A DNA stretch of 64,000 nucleotides, taken from positions 17,931 to 81,930 of the forward strand of contig CANTFG010000255.1 of the NCBI GenBank assembly GCA_947652605.1. The letters are read 5' to 3'. The first letter of the stretch is position 1. Every line of letters begins with the position of its first letter. The notes beneath the pieces were generated by a model that was given only the letters and a program-made list of their open reading frames with translations, searched no databases and was not told the DNA's origin. The position numbers and the translations under genes were made by a program. Below are positions 56,601 to 64,000 of this stretch, in pieces. This DNA comes from Elmis aenea. Its lineage: Eukaryota > Arthropoda > Insecta > Coleoptera > Elmidae.

Positions 56601-59600
56601 AACTCTTTCTGTGATATACAAGTCAATAATTAAAATTGTTTATAAATAGTCGCTCAAGGAACACATGTATTATCCACAGCACGGTCGTTTTATGAAATTA
56701 TTAAAAATTAAAACCAGCTTATTGAAAGACATATGCAAAACAATTTTTTTCATGTAAAGATGCGATGGATAAACTCTTTCTGTGATATACAAGTCAATAA
56801 TTAAAATTGTTTATAAATAGTCGCTCAAGGAACACATGTATTATCTACAGCAAGGTCGTTTTATGAAATTATTAAAAATTAAAACCAGCTTATTGAAAGA
56901 CATATGCAAAACAATTTTTTTCATGTAAAGATGCGATGGATAAACTCTTTCTGTGATATACAAGTCAATAATTAAAATTGTTTATAAATAGTCGCTCAAG
57001 GAACACATGTATTATCCACAGCACGGTCGTTTTATGAAATTATTAAAAATTAAAACCAGCTTATTGAAAGACATATGCAAAACAATTTTTTTCATGTAAA
57101 GATGCGATGGATAAACTCTTTCTGTGATATACAAGTCAATAATTCAAATTGTTTATAAATAGTCGCTCAAGGAACACATGTATTATCCACAGCACGGTCG
57201 TTTTATGAAATTATTAAAAATTAAAACCAGCTTATTGAAAGACATATGCAAAACAATTTTTTTCATGTAAAGATGCGATGGATAAACTCTTTCTGTGATA
57301 TACAAGTCAATAATTAAAATTGTTTATAAATAGTCGCTCAAGGAACACATGTATTATCCACAGCACGGTCGTTTTATGAAATTATTAAAAATTAAAACCA
57401 GCTTATTGAAAGACATATGCAAAACAATTTTTTTCATGTAAAGATGCGATGGATAAACTCTTTCTGTGATATACAAGTCAATAATTAAAATTGTTTATAA
57501 ATAGTCGCTCAAGGAACACATGTATTATCTACAGCAAGGTCGTTTTATGAAATTATTAAAAATTAAAACCAGCTTATTGAAAGACATATGCAAAACAATT
57601 TTTTTCATGTAAAGATGCGATGGATAAACTCTTTCTGTGATATACAAGTCAATAATTAAAATTGTTTATAAATAGTCGCTCAAGGAACACATGTATTATC
57701 CACAGCACGGTCGTTTTATGAAATTATTAAAAATTAAAACCAGCTTATTGAAAGACATATGCAAAACAATTTTTTTCATGTAAAGATGCGATGGATAAAC
57801 TCTTTCTGTGATATACAAGTCAATAATTAAAATTGTTTATAAATAGTCGCTCAAGGAACACATGTATTATCCACAGCACGGTCGTTTTATGAAATTATTA
57901 AAAATTAAAACCAGCTTATTGAAAGACATATGCAAAACAATTTTTTTCATGTAAAGATGCGATGGATAAACTCTTTCTGTGATATACAAGTCAATAATTA
58001 AAATTGTTTATAAATAGTCGCTCAAGGAACACATGTATTATCTACAGCAAGGTCGTTTTATGAAATTATTAAAAATTAAAACCAGCTTATTGAAAGACAT
58101 ATGCAAAACAATTTTTTTCATGTAAAGATGCGATGGATAAACTCTTTCTGTGATATACAAGTCAATAATTAAAATTGTTTATAAATAGTCGCTCAAGGAA
58201 CACATGTATTATCCACAGCACGGTCGTTTTATGAAATTATTAAAAATTAAAACCATCTTATTGAAAGACATATGCAAAACAATTTTTTTCATGTAAAGAT
58301 GCGATGGATAAACTCTTTCTGTGATATACAAGTCAATAATTAAAATTGTTTATAAATAGTCGCTCAAGGAACACATGTATTATCCACAGCACGGTCGTTT
58401 TATGAAATTATTAAAAATTAAAACCAGCTTATTGAAAGACATATGCAAAACAATTTTTTTCATGTAAAGATGCGATGGATAAACTCTTTCTGTGATATAC
58501 AAGTCAATAATTAAAATTGTTTATAAATAGTCGCTCAAGGAACACATGTATTATCTACAGCAAGGTCGTTTTATGAAATTATTAAAAATTAAAACCAGCT
58601 TATTGAAAGACATATGCAAAACAATTTTTTTCATGTAAAGATGCGATGGATAAACTCTTTCTGTGATATACAAGTCAATAATTAAAATTGTTTATAAATA
58701 GTCGCTCAAGGAACACATGTATTATCCACAGCACGGTCGTTTTATGAAATTATTAAAAATTAAAACCAGCTTATTGAAAGACATATGCAAAACAATTTTT
58801 TTCATGTAAAGATGCGATGGATAAACTCTTTCTGTGATATACAAGTCAATAATTAAAATTGTTTATAAATAGTCGCTCAAGGAACACATGTATTATCCAC
58901 AGCACGGTCGTTTTATGAAATTATTAAAAATTAAAACCAGCTTATTGAAAGACATATGCAAAACAATTTTTTTCATGTAAAGATGCGATGGATAAACTCT
59001 TTCTGTGATATACAAGTCAATAATTAAAATTGTTTATAAATAGTCGCTCAAGGAACACATGTATTATCCACAGCACGGTCGTTTTATGAAATTATTAAAA
59101 ATTAAAACCAGCTTATTGAAAGACATATGCAAAACAATTTTTTTCATGTAAAGATGCGATGGATAAACTCTTTCTGTGATATATAAGTCAATAATTAAAA
59201 TTGTTTATAAATAGTCGCTCAAGGAACACATGTATTATCCACAGCACGGTCGTTTTATGAAATTATTAAAAATTAAAACCAGCTTATTGAAAGACATATG
59301 CAAAACAATTTTTTTCATGTAAAGATGCGATGGATAAACTCTTTCTGTGATATACAAGTCAATAATTAAAATTGTTTATAAATAGTCGCTCAAGGAACAC
59401 ATGTATTATCCACAGCACGGTCGTTTTATGAAATTATTAAAAATTAAAACCAGCTTATTGAAAGACATATGCAAAACAATTTTTTTCATGTAAAGATGCG
59501 ATGGATAAACTCTTTCTGTGATATACAAGTCAATAATTAAAATTGTTTATAAATAGTCGCTCAAGGAACACATGTATTATCCACAGCACGGTCGTTTTAT

Positions 59601-60875
59601 GAAATTATTAAAAATTAAAACCAGCTTATTGAAAGACATATGCAAAACAATTTTTTTCATGTAAAGATGCGATGGATAAACTCTTTCTGTGATATACAAG
59701 TCAATAATTAAAATTGTTTATAAATAGTCGCTCAAGGAACACATGTATTATCCACAGCAAGGTCGTTTTATGAAATTATTAAAAATTAAAACCAGCTTAT
59801 TGAAAGACATATGCAAAACAATTTTTTTCATGTAAAGATGCGATGGATAAACTCTTTCTGTGATATACAAGTCAATAATTAAAATTGTTTATAAATAGTC
59901 GCTCAAGGAACACATGTATTATCTACAGCACGGTCGTTTTATGAAATTATTAAAAATTAAAACCATCTTATTGAAAGACATATGCAAAACAATTTTTTTC
60001 ATGTAAAGATGCGATGGATAAACTCTTTCTGTGATATACAATTCAATAATTAAAATTGTTTATAAATAGTCGCTCAAGGAACACATGTATTATCTACAGC
60101 ACGGTCGTTTTATGAAAGTATTAAAAATTAAAACCAGCTTATTGAAAGACATATGCAAAACAATTTTTTTCATGTAAAGATGCGATGGATAAACTCTTTC
60201 TGTGATATACAATTCAATAATTAAAATTGTTTATAAATAGTCGCTCAAGGAACACATGTATTATCTACAGCACGGTCGTTTTATGAAATTATTAAAAATT
60301 AAAACCATTTTATTGAAAGACATATGCAAAACAATTTTTTTCATGTAAAGATGCGATGGATAAACTCTTTCTGTGATATACAAGTCAATAATTAAAATTG
60401 TTTATAAATAGTCGCTCAAGGAACACATGTATTATCTACAGCACGGTCGTTTTATGAAATTATTAAAAATTAAAACCAGCTTATTGAAAGACATATGCAA
60501 AACAATTTTTTTCATGTAAAGATGCGATGGATAAACTCTTTCTGTGATATACAAGTCAATAATTAAAATTGTTTATAAATAGTCGCTCAAGGAACACATG
60601 TATTATCCACAGCACGGTCGTTTTATGAAATTATTAAAAATTAAAACCAGCTTATTGAAAGACATATGCAAAACAATTTTTTTCATGTAAAGATGCGATG
60701 GATAAACTCTTTCTGTGATATACAAGTCAATAATTAAAATTGTTTATAAATAGTCGCTCAAGGAACACATGTATTATCCACAGCACGGTCGTTTTATGAA
60801 ATTATTAAAAATTAAAACCAGCTTATTGAAAGACATATGCAAAACAATTTTTTTCATGTAATGATGCGATGGATA

Positions 60876-60957
60876 AACTCTTTCTGTGATATACAAGTCA
60901 ATAATTAAAATTGTTTATAAATAGTCGCTCAAAGAACACATGTATAATCTACATCAC
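60876..60957 (+). repeat. Terminal truncated satellite monomer
   Basis: The last unit stops after about 82 bp, at consensus position 82. It carries three substitutions relative to the consensus: 'caaagaac' for 'caaggaac', 'tataatct' for 'tattatct', and 'acatcac' for 'acagcac'. The preceding full monomer (60705) has only 'gtaatgatg'. The last six bases, 'catcac' at 60952-60957, are also the first six of the inverted repeat of the adjoining element. Confidence 0.85.
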
Positions 60958-61055
60958 TCATCAAGCTATCTACGAAAATAAAAACAAAAAACAACTAATT
61001 AAATGTCAAATGACACTTACTATTTGTCTGCGCTATCATTTATTAGAATTTTATA
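60952..61055 (+). repeat. Left terminal inverted repeat
   Basis: This 104-bp arm is the inverted partner of 61434-61537. Seven mismatches fall at the 'tc' versus 'gg' near the tip, 'tacg' versus 'tatg', two in 'gacac' versus 'gatag', 'gcgc' versus 'gcgg', and one in the innermost 'tttata' versus 'ttcata'. Its first six bases overlap the end of the satellite. Confidence 0.9.
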
Positions 61056-61175
61056 GTATTGTTTTGTAATTTGATAGTCTTTGTAGCAAATTTGTTACCA
61101 CAACTAATTAAAAATTGTAAATGTTGAAATGCTACATTCTTTGCAATAGAAACTGTGTAAAATAGATCATTCTAA

Positions 61176-61388
61176 TTATTTATTGATTTGTTTTGTTTTT
61201 TTGGTTGGTTTCTCGAAAAAAACATATTCATTTAAATTTATTTCCAAATTTCTGTAATTACGCACCCTTCGTTGCCTTTTCCTGGGATATAGCTCTAAGT
61301 ATATTCGCTCAGCTTCTACACAGTTTTTATGGTAAAGTATGGAGCATTTCAACATGTCAAATGTTTCGCTATTTTTAAATGTAGCCAT
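61176..61388 (-). pseudogene. Transposase N-terminal helix-turn-helix remnant (MATF/DUF4817-like)
   Basis: A 70-residue frame runs from the ATG at 61388 to the stop at 61176. It begins MATFKNSETFDML and continues with a helix-turn-helix-like stretch holding NCVEAERIYLELYPRKRQ and then NYRNLEINLNEYVFFEKP. From family knowledge, insect transposon proteins of the DUF4817 type begin with MATF-like residues followed by a YxDM motif, an N-x-x-A-x-x-x-Y-x-x-x-[FY]P-x-R block and an L-x-x-x-L-x-E block. The match is by pattern and was not searched. The frame stays open 14 codons further upstream, but the MATF start fits the family. The normally following DNA-binding and DDE catalytic parts are absent. 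It sits inside the inverted repeats and is probably a vestige captured when the element was internally deleted. It could in principle act as a DNA-binding repressor, which is speculation. Confidence 0.6.
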
Positions 61389-61433
61389 CATTATAACAAT
61401 TACTTCAAAGACTACCGAATTACCCAACAATAA

Positions 61434-61537
61434 TATGAAATTCTAATAAATGATACCGCAGACAAATAGTAACTATCATTTGACATTTAATTAGTTGTTT
61501 TTTGTTTTTATTTTCATAGATAGCTTGATCCGTGATG
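61434..61537 (-). repeat. Right terminal inverted repeat
   Basis: This is the inverted partner of 60952-61055, ending in 'gcttgatccgtgatg'. The sequence beyond it, starting 'ggtaaaataag', is not inverted-repeat sequence and is not clear satellite. Confidence 0.9.
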
Positions 61538-62266
61538 GGTAAAATAAGATTTTTCTTCATTGTGTGGCTTATTTATAAAAATAGATGTAGCAACTAATAT
61601 CTCATTTAAAAGAGAGAAAAAAGCACATTTAACTAATCTATAGCCAACTTCGCGGTCCATAAGAAAAAATGAAATTAGGGGCAATATCTCGAAAATGGTA
61701 GGTGTTAAAAAAATCTAAAACAACAGTTACATTCTCTATTAAAAAGTACCTTAAGAAGGTACAAATAAAATTCTTGTAACAATTAAGACAAAAAAGTTAC
61801 GAGAGAAAAAAGAAATTTGACATTTTCATATTTTTTGCTAAAACATCTGAAGTACGAGGATTTTTGTACTTTTAAAAATTGATTGTGGCTGCTCTTATAC
61901 CTAGAAATAATTTATCTAATTTAAACAAACCTGTATCTCTTATAATAAGCTAGATCCCCATGCTGGAAATGTAATCTGGGACACCCTGTATATATCATAA
62001 TTTTGTACTCTACCAAAGTGTTGCTTTTAGAAAACAATTGTTTGTTTAAAAACAAACTTCATCCACACCAAAAAAATATCAATTGAAAATACAAACATTT
62101 ATTAATTAAATGTATCGATAAAAAATATACAAAATCCACAACAGACCTTAAATTTATCAACCTTTTGTATCCAAACAAAAAAATCAATATAATTTACAGA
62201 GATAAATGTTATGACTTTGTTAGTAGGTGTGTAGTGTTGTAGTCAGTGTGAAATACTGTCATTACA
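61538..62266. other. AT-rich intergenic spacer, partly transposon-derived
   Basis: No gene is visible. The sequence 'ctgggacaccctgtata' at 61976-61992, reading 'tatacagggtgtcccag' on the other strand, matches a terminal motif seen repeatedly at the ends of insect interspersed repeats. The AT-rich sequence to its left (about 61600-61975) is therefore probably the body of such a repeat in minus orientation. A short perfect hairpin, 'gtacctt-aag-aaggtac', lies at 61746-61762. The remainder, 61997-62266, is low-complexity AT-rich sequence flanking the 3' end of the PAICS gene. Confidence 0.5.
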
Positions 62267-62272
62267 TTTATT
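62267..62272 (-). promoter_or_regulatory. Candidate poly(A) signal for PAICS
   Basis: AATAAA on the minus strand lies about 80 bp past the PAICS stop codon, within a U-rich sense context. It is the first canonical hexamer downstream of the stop and would give a short 3' untranslated region ending near 62250. The cleavage site is not determined. Another hexamer occurs further away near 62098. Confidence 0.55.
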
Positions 62273-62352
62273 TTCTCTTACAAATAAAATATGTAAACTA
62301 TTAAAACATAATATTAAACAATGATTAATTAAACCAATTAGGGAGAATATGT

Positions 62353-63023
62353 TTACGAAATATTGTGTAACTTTGCATCTGCAGTTTTTAAAGATATATA
62401 ATTATTTAGTTGTATAACTCGTAGTTTACTCCATACAATATAATTCGACAAGCCAATAATTTGAGCAGCATTTATAGCAGCAGCCTCGGGATAAATTACT
62501 GTTGAACAGCCTAGTCCTGATGGAACATTCAAACTGGACCAAATATAGAGATTCGCATTTTCAATTTTTACTGGTGGGCAATTAATAACAGGTAAACTTG
62601 AATTTCCAGATATAACTGGACCCAATCCGTTAGACCTACCGGCCACCGCAATAAAAACTACTTTTAAAGGCAGAGATTCATAATATTTAACGATTTTCAA
62701 AGTATCTTCGGTGCCTTTATGAGCAGAAGTGACTCGCATTTCGGTGTTCAAGCCCAGACCTACACAATGTTTATAGATAGTTTGGCAATGTTCTTCATCT
62801 GCGGGGCTACCCATTAAAATTACCACAACATGATCATTGAATGGCATTAAAAGTTCGAGTTGCTCACTGACCCACTCGAAGTTCCTTTTCACTTGGTCCA
62901 AATCGGATTCTGTTACTGCTGTTAAATTTCGATACACTTGTTTGTCAACCATCAAACGTTTATCACCAGAAGGCCATAATCGCCAATTATCAGAATCAAT
63001 CATATCAGCCAATAACAGTTCAC
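62353..63023 (-). CDS. Paics: PAICS terminal exon: end of SAICAR synthetase domain plus whole AIR carboxylase domain
   Basis: PAICS is the bifunctional cytosolic enzyme of de novo purine synthesis. It carboxylates aminoimidazole ribonucleotide and then joins aspartate to give SAICAR. This exon encodes about 222 residues to the TAA at 62353-62355. It starts with GELLLADMIDSDNWRLWPSGDK from the synthetase domain, then a linker helix KRNFEWVSEQLELL. The class II PurE-type carboxylase follows: VVVILMGSPADEEHC, then MRVTSAHKGTEDTL, then FIAVAGRSNGLGPVISGN, then WSSLNVPSGLGCSTV. The end, SNYIVWSKLR..ISLKTAD, matches the C terminus of animal PAICS. The frame stays open three codons past the splice site without an ATG, so this is an internal boundary: the acceptor is 'ttgtttgtag' ending at 63024. 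The frame has no stops or frameshifts, so the gene looks intact here. A conserved serine of GS-x-SD is alanine in this protein (GSPAD). Confidence 0.95.
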
Positions 63024-63087
63024 CTACAAACAAAATGTAAAGAAAAATATTTAATTAACATCTGAAAAATAATTGTGAATTACTTAC
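63024..63087 (-). other. Paics: PAICS last intron (64 bp)
   Basis: On the minus strand the intron begins gtaagta (63087-63081) and ends ttgtttgtag (to 63024). It splits a glycine codon after its first base (phase 1). Removing it joins VEFGVDSG to GELLLADMID, which is the continuous order in animal PAICS proteins. The short AT-rich intron is typical of insects. Confidence 0.92.
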
Positions 63088-63213
63088 CTCCACTATCTAC
63101 ACCAAATTCGACTTTCATATCAATTAGTGCACAACTTCTTGTGGCCCAAGCTTTTTCCAAAACTTCAAATATCACAATACAAGCTTTTCTCATAATATCC
63201 ACTTCATTTTGTC
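63088..63213 (-). CDS. Paics: PAICS penultimate exon (SAICAR synthetase domain)
   Basis: This 126-bp exon was too short to appear as a long frame and was found by following the gene upstream. It encodes [20 protein letters not shown], then [21 protein letters not shown]. The segment LIDMKVEFG corresponds to the conserved D-x-K-x-E-[FY]-G signature of SAICAR synthetases. EVDIM with a following helix precedes it, as in vertebrate PAICS. The acceptor is 'ttttgtacag' just above 63213 and the donor is 'gtaagta' at 63087. Both boundaries are phase 1, so the exon keeps frame, and its first two bases complete a codon that is probably glycine. The N-terminal part of the synthetase domain, about 160 residues in animal proteins, lies beyond the window. 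Confidence 0.92.
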
Positions 63214-63440
63214 CTGTACAAAATTGATAAAATATACTTAGCTGTATTTCAATGATCTCAAATAAAATATTTCCAATTAATAATGCTTCTTTTTTTTAAT
63301 TAATACCATCTCGAACTATTCTATACATCAAATATTTAAAATTACCAAGTAATACCAAAACTATGATACTTTGTACGATTACATTACCAGATAGTTAACT
63401 TCACGTTTCTTCCAAAAAGAGTATGTAATGCTGCTTAATA

Positions 63441-63900
63441 TACAGTGTGCCCAAAAGGTATGGAATATGCTATACAGGGTGGTGCTTTTTTCGATGCTCA
63501 CCATTGCTATCTTGGAAACGGTAAGAGATACAAGGTCGGTTAGATCAGAGAAAAGTTGCACATTTTTATGGCGATTAAGAATCTGAAAAGAAATCCTGGA
63601 AATTTTAATTCGTTTTTGATTTATTACAAAAAAACTAAAAAATGTGATTTTAGAAAAATATTATTATCTTCCCTACCACTGACACTATTTAATTTAAACT
63701 TGGTAACTGTATGTTTTTGACCGTCCTGATTTTGATGACGTCAACAGAAATTTTCTAAGCCTTCTAGATTTCAAGTTGCGATAGTCAACTTTATTATTTG
63801 TTATGGCCGCCATATTGGATTTTTACACCATCAGGCAGACAAAAAACTTAGCTTTTTAGATTGGTAACCAAGATACCTTTTTTCTTTAAAAAAACTTGTT
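63441..63900. mobile_element. Probable interspersed repeat in the PAICS intron
   Basis: Two motifs of the 'acagggtg..' transposon-end type lie close together: 'tacagtgtgcccaaaaggta' at 63441-63460 and 'tatacagggtggtgc' at 63471-63485. They are followed by moderate-complexity sequence containing 'atggccgccatattgg' (about 63803-63818), also typical of insect repeats. I cannot see terminal inverted repeats, target duplications or a coding frame, so class and limits are uncertain. Confidence 0.4.
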
Positions 63901-63942
63901 TATTTATATGTGTAAATTGTATGTAAATAAATAGAAAAAACT

Positions 63943-64000
63943 AACGAACGACGTCCGGCGACCGTCGAACGACGACCGAAGGCCGACGAACGGCGACCGA
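63943..64000 (+). repeat. GC-rich 21-bp tandem repeat, truncated by the window end
   Basis: The block 'cgaacg(a/g)cg' recurs at 63945, 63966 and 63987, exactly 21 bp apart, giving about 2.6 units before the sequence ends. Units share 'cgaacg.cg.ccg' but differ at several positions in the second half. Composition switches abruptly from the AT-rich flank (mostly a and t up to 63942) to a CpG-dense repeat. It probably continues to the right within the PAICS intron. Confidence 0.75.

Larger units (their letters stand above)
1..60957 (+). repeat. 171-bp satellite DNA array with about 356 tandem monomers
   Basis: The whole stretch is head-to-tail copies of one AT-rich monomer in a single orientation. 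Taking 'aactctttctg' as the unit start, starts fall at 1, 172, 343, 514 and so on. I checked the register at 1369, 1538, 1709, 1878, 3246, 3415, 4441, 23422, 23594, 53519, 53694 and 60876. This gives 356 full units and an 82-bp final piece, mean length 171.0 bp. Only five units deviate: 169 bp at 1369, 1709 and 3246, 172 bp at 23422, and 175 bp at 53519. The consensus has about 47 G or C in 171 bases. No reading frame of useful length survives in any frame. The unit length fits one nucleosome plus linker, typical of centromeric or pericentromeric satellites. I do not recognise the family by sequence. The array continues off the left edge, so its full size is unknown. Confidence 0.98.
60952..61537. 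mobile_element. 586-bp non-autonomous DNA transposon with 104-bp terminal inverted repeats
   Basis: Positions 60952-61055 and the reverse complement of 61434-61537 align over 104 bases without gaps and with seven mismatches, about 93% identity. Outer ends read 'catcac..atcaagctatc' on both sides. The 378-bp interior encodes a short minus-strand frame resembling a transposase N-terminal domain (61176-61388). No catalytic DDE/D region is present and the element is far too short for one, so it must depend on another source of transposase. TA dinucleotides lie just outside the left inverted repeat and two bases beyond the right one. That would suit a Tc1/mariner-like TA target, but the two-base offset leaves the exact ends uncertain. 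Confidence 0.88.
63214..64000 (-). other. Paics: Partial upstream PAICS intron containing repeat sequence
   Basis: No further PAICS exon can be recognised here, so this appears to be intron continuing past the window edge (at least 787 bp). It begins at the acceptor side with AT-rich sequence and includes a transposon-like segment (about 63441-63900) and a GC-rich tandem repeat at the end. The 60-codon minus frame at 63379-63561 lies wholly within the transposon-like segment and does not resemble PAICS. Confidence 0.7.

Noticed and set aside
1..60957. CRISPR-like regular repeat array
   Set aside because: The repeats are contiguous 171-bp copies with no unique spacers between conserved segments, and the context is a eukaryotic gene with introns.
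1..60957. Primate alpha satellite because of the 171-bp length
   Set aside because: Only the length agrees. I see no CENP-B box, and the neighbouring gene, intron size and transposon types point to an insect.
1..60957. Coding repeat (a repetitive protein)
   Set aside because: 171 is a multiple of three, so an open frame could persist through copies, but stop codons occur in all six frames of the monomer.
61193..61378. 61-codon plus-strand frame
   Set aside because: It lies opposite the transposase-like frame inside the small transposon and has no recognisable protein pattern.
61530..61545. Satellite resuming to the right of the transposon ('gatgggtaaa' resembles a monomer variant)
   Set aside because: Only about ten bases match and the following sequence does not continue as satellite. 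The monomer position also does not fit a simple insertion.
63024..63033. Start of the terminal PAICS exon frame as a translation start
   Set aside because: The residues before GELLL come from intron sequence ending in a splice acceptor, with only a TTG upstream and no ATG.
62837..63040. 67-codon plus-strand frame
   Set aside because: It is the antisense shadow of the PAICS terminal exon.
63379..63561. 60-codon minus-strand frame as another PAICS exon
   Set aside because: Its translation has no similarity to the synthetase domain, it carries no fitting splice context, and it overlaps transposon-end motifs.

Overview
The window is almost entirely one tandem satellite array from an animal genome, most likely an insect. 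The insect call is an inference. It rests on the short AT-rich intron in the single recognisable gene (64 bp), on a transposase N-terminal domain of the MATF/DUF4817 type that is frequent in insect transposons, and on the 'tatacagggtgtccca'-like transposon-end motifs common in beetle and other insect genomes. I cannot name the species. Nothing bacterial, phage-like or CRISPR-like is present.

Region 1 (1-60957): head-to-tail copies of a 171-bp, about 27% GC monomer, all in one orientation. By following the repeat start through the window I count 356 complete monomers plus an 82-bp terminal piece. Only five length changes interrupt the 171-bp register. The monomers differ at a limited set of recurring diagnostic sites. 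Those sites reveal nested higher-order structure: 3-mer (513 bp), 10-mer (1710 bp), 11-mer (about 1880 bp), 13-mer (2223 bp), 32-mer (5472 bp) and a super-unit with a 101-monomer offset (17271 bp) covering roughly 4.1-20.9 kb and 21.4-36.4 kb. The array runs off the left edge and stays homogeneous almost to its right end.

Region 2 (60952-61537): a 586-bp element with 104-bp terminal inverted repeats sits exactly at the array edge. It contains a short open frame on the minus strand that looks like the N-terminal helix-turn-helix part of an insect transposase, so it is a non-autonomous transposon derivative.

Region 3 (61538-62352): AT-rich spacer with a probable transposon-end motif, and the 3' end of the downstream gene with a candidate poly(A) signal.

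Region 4 (62353-64000, minus strand): the last two exons of PAICS, the bifunctional purine-synthesis enzyme (SAICAR synthetase plus AIR carboxylase), separated by a 64-bp intron. The next intron upstream runs off the window. It holds transposon-like sequence and, at the very end, the start of a GC-rich 21-bp tandem repeat.

The features do not form a pathway. The biology is that of a housekeeping gene whose 3' end lies about 1.3-1.4 kb from a large, recently amplified satellite block, with a small transposon at the boundary.
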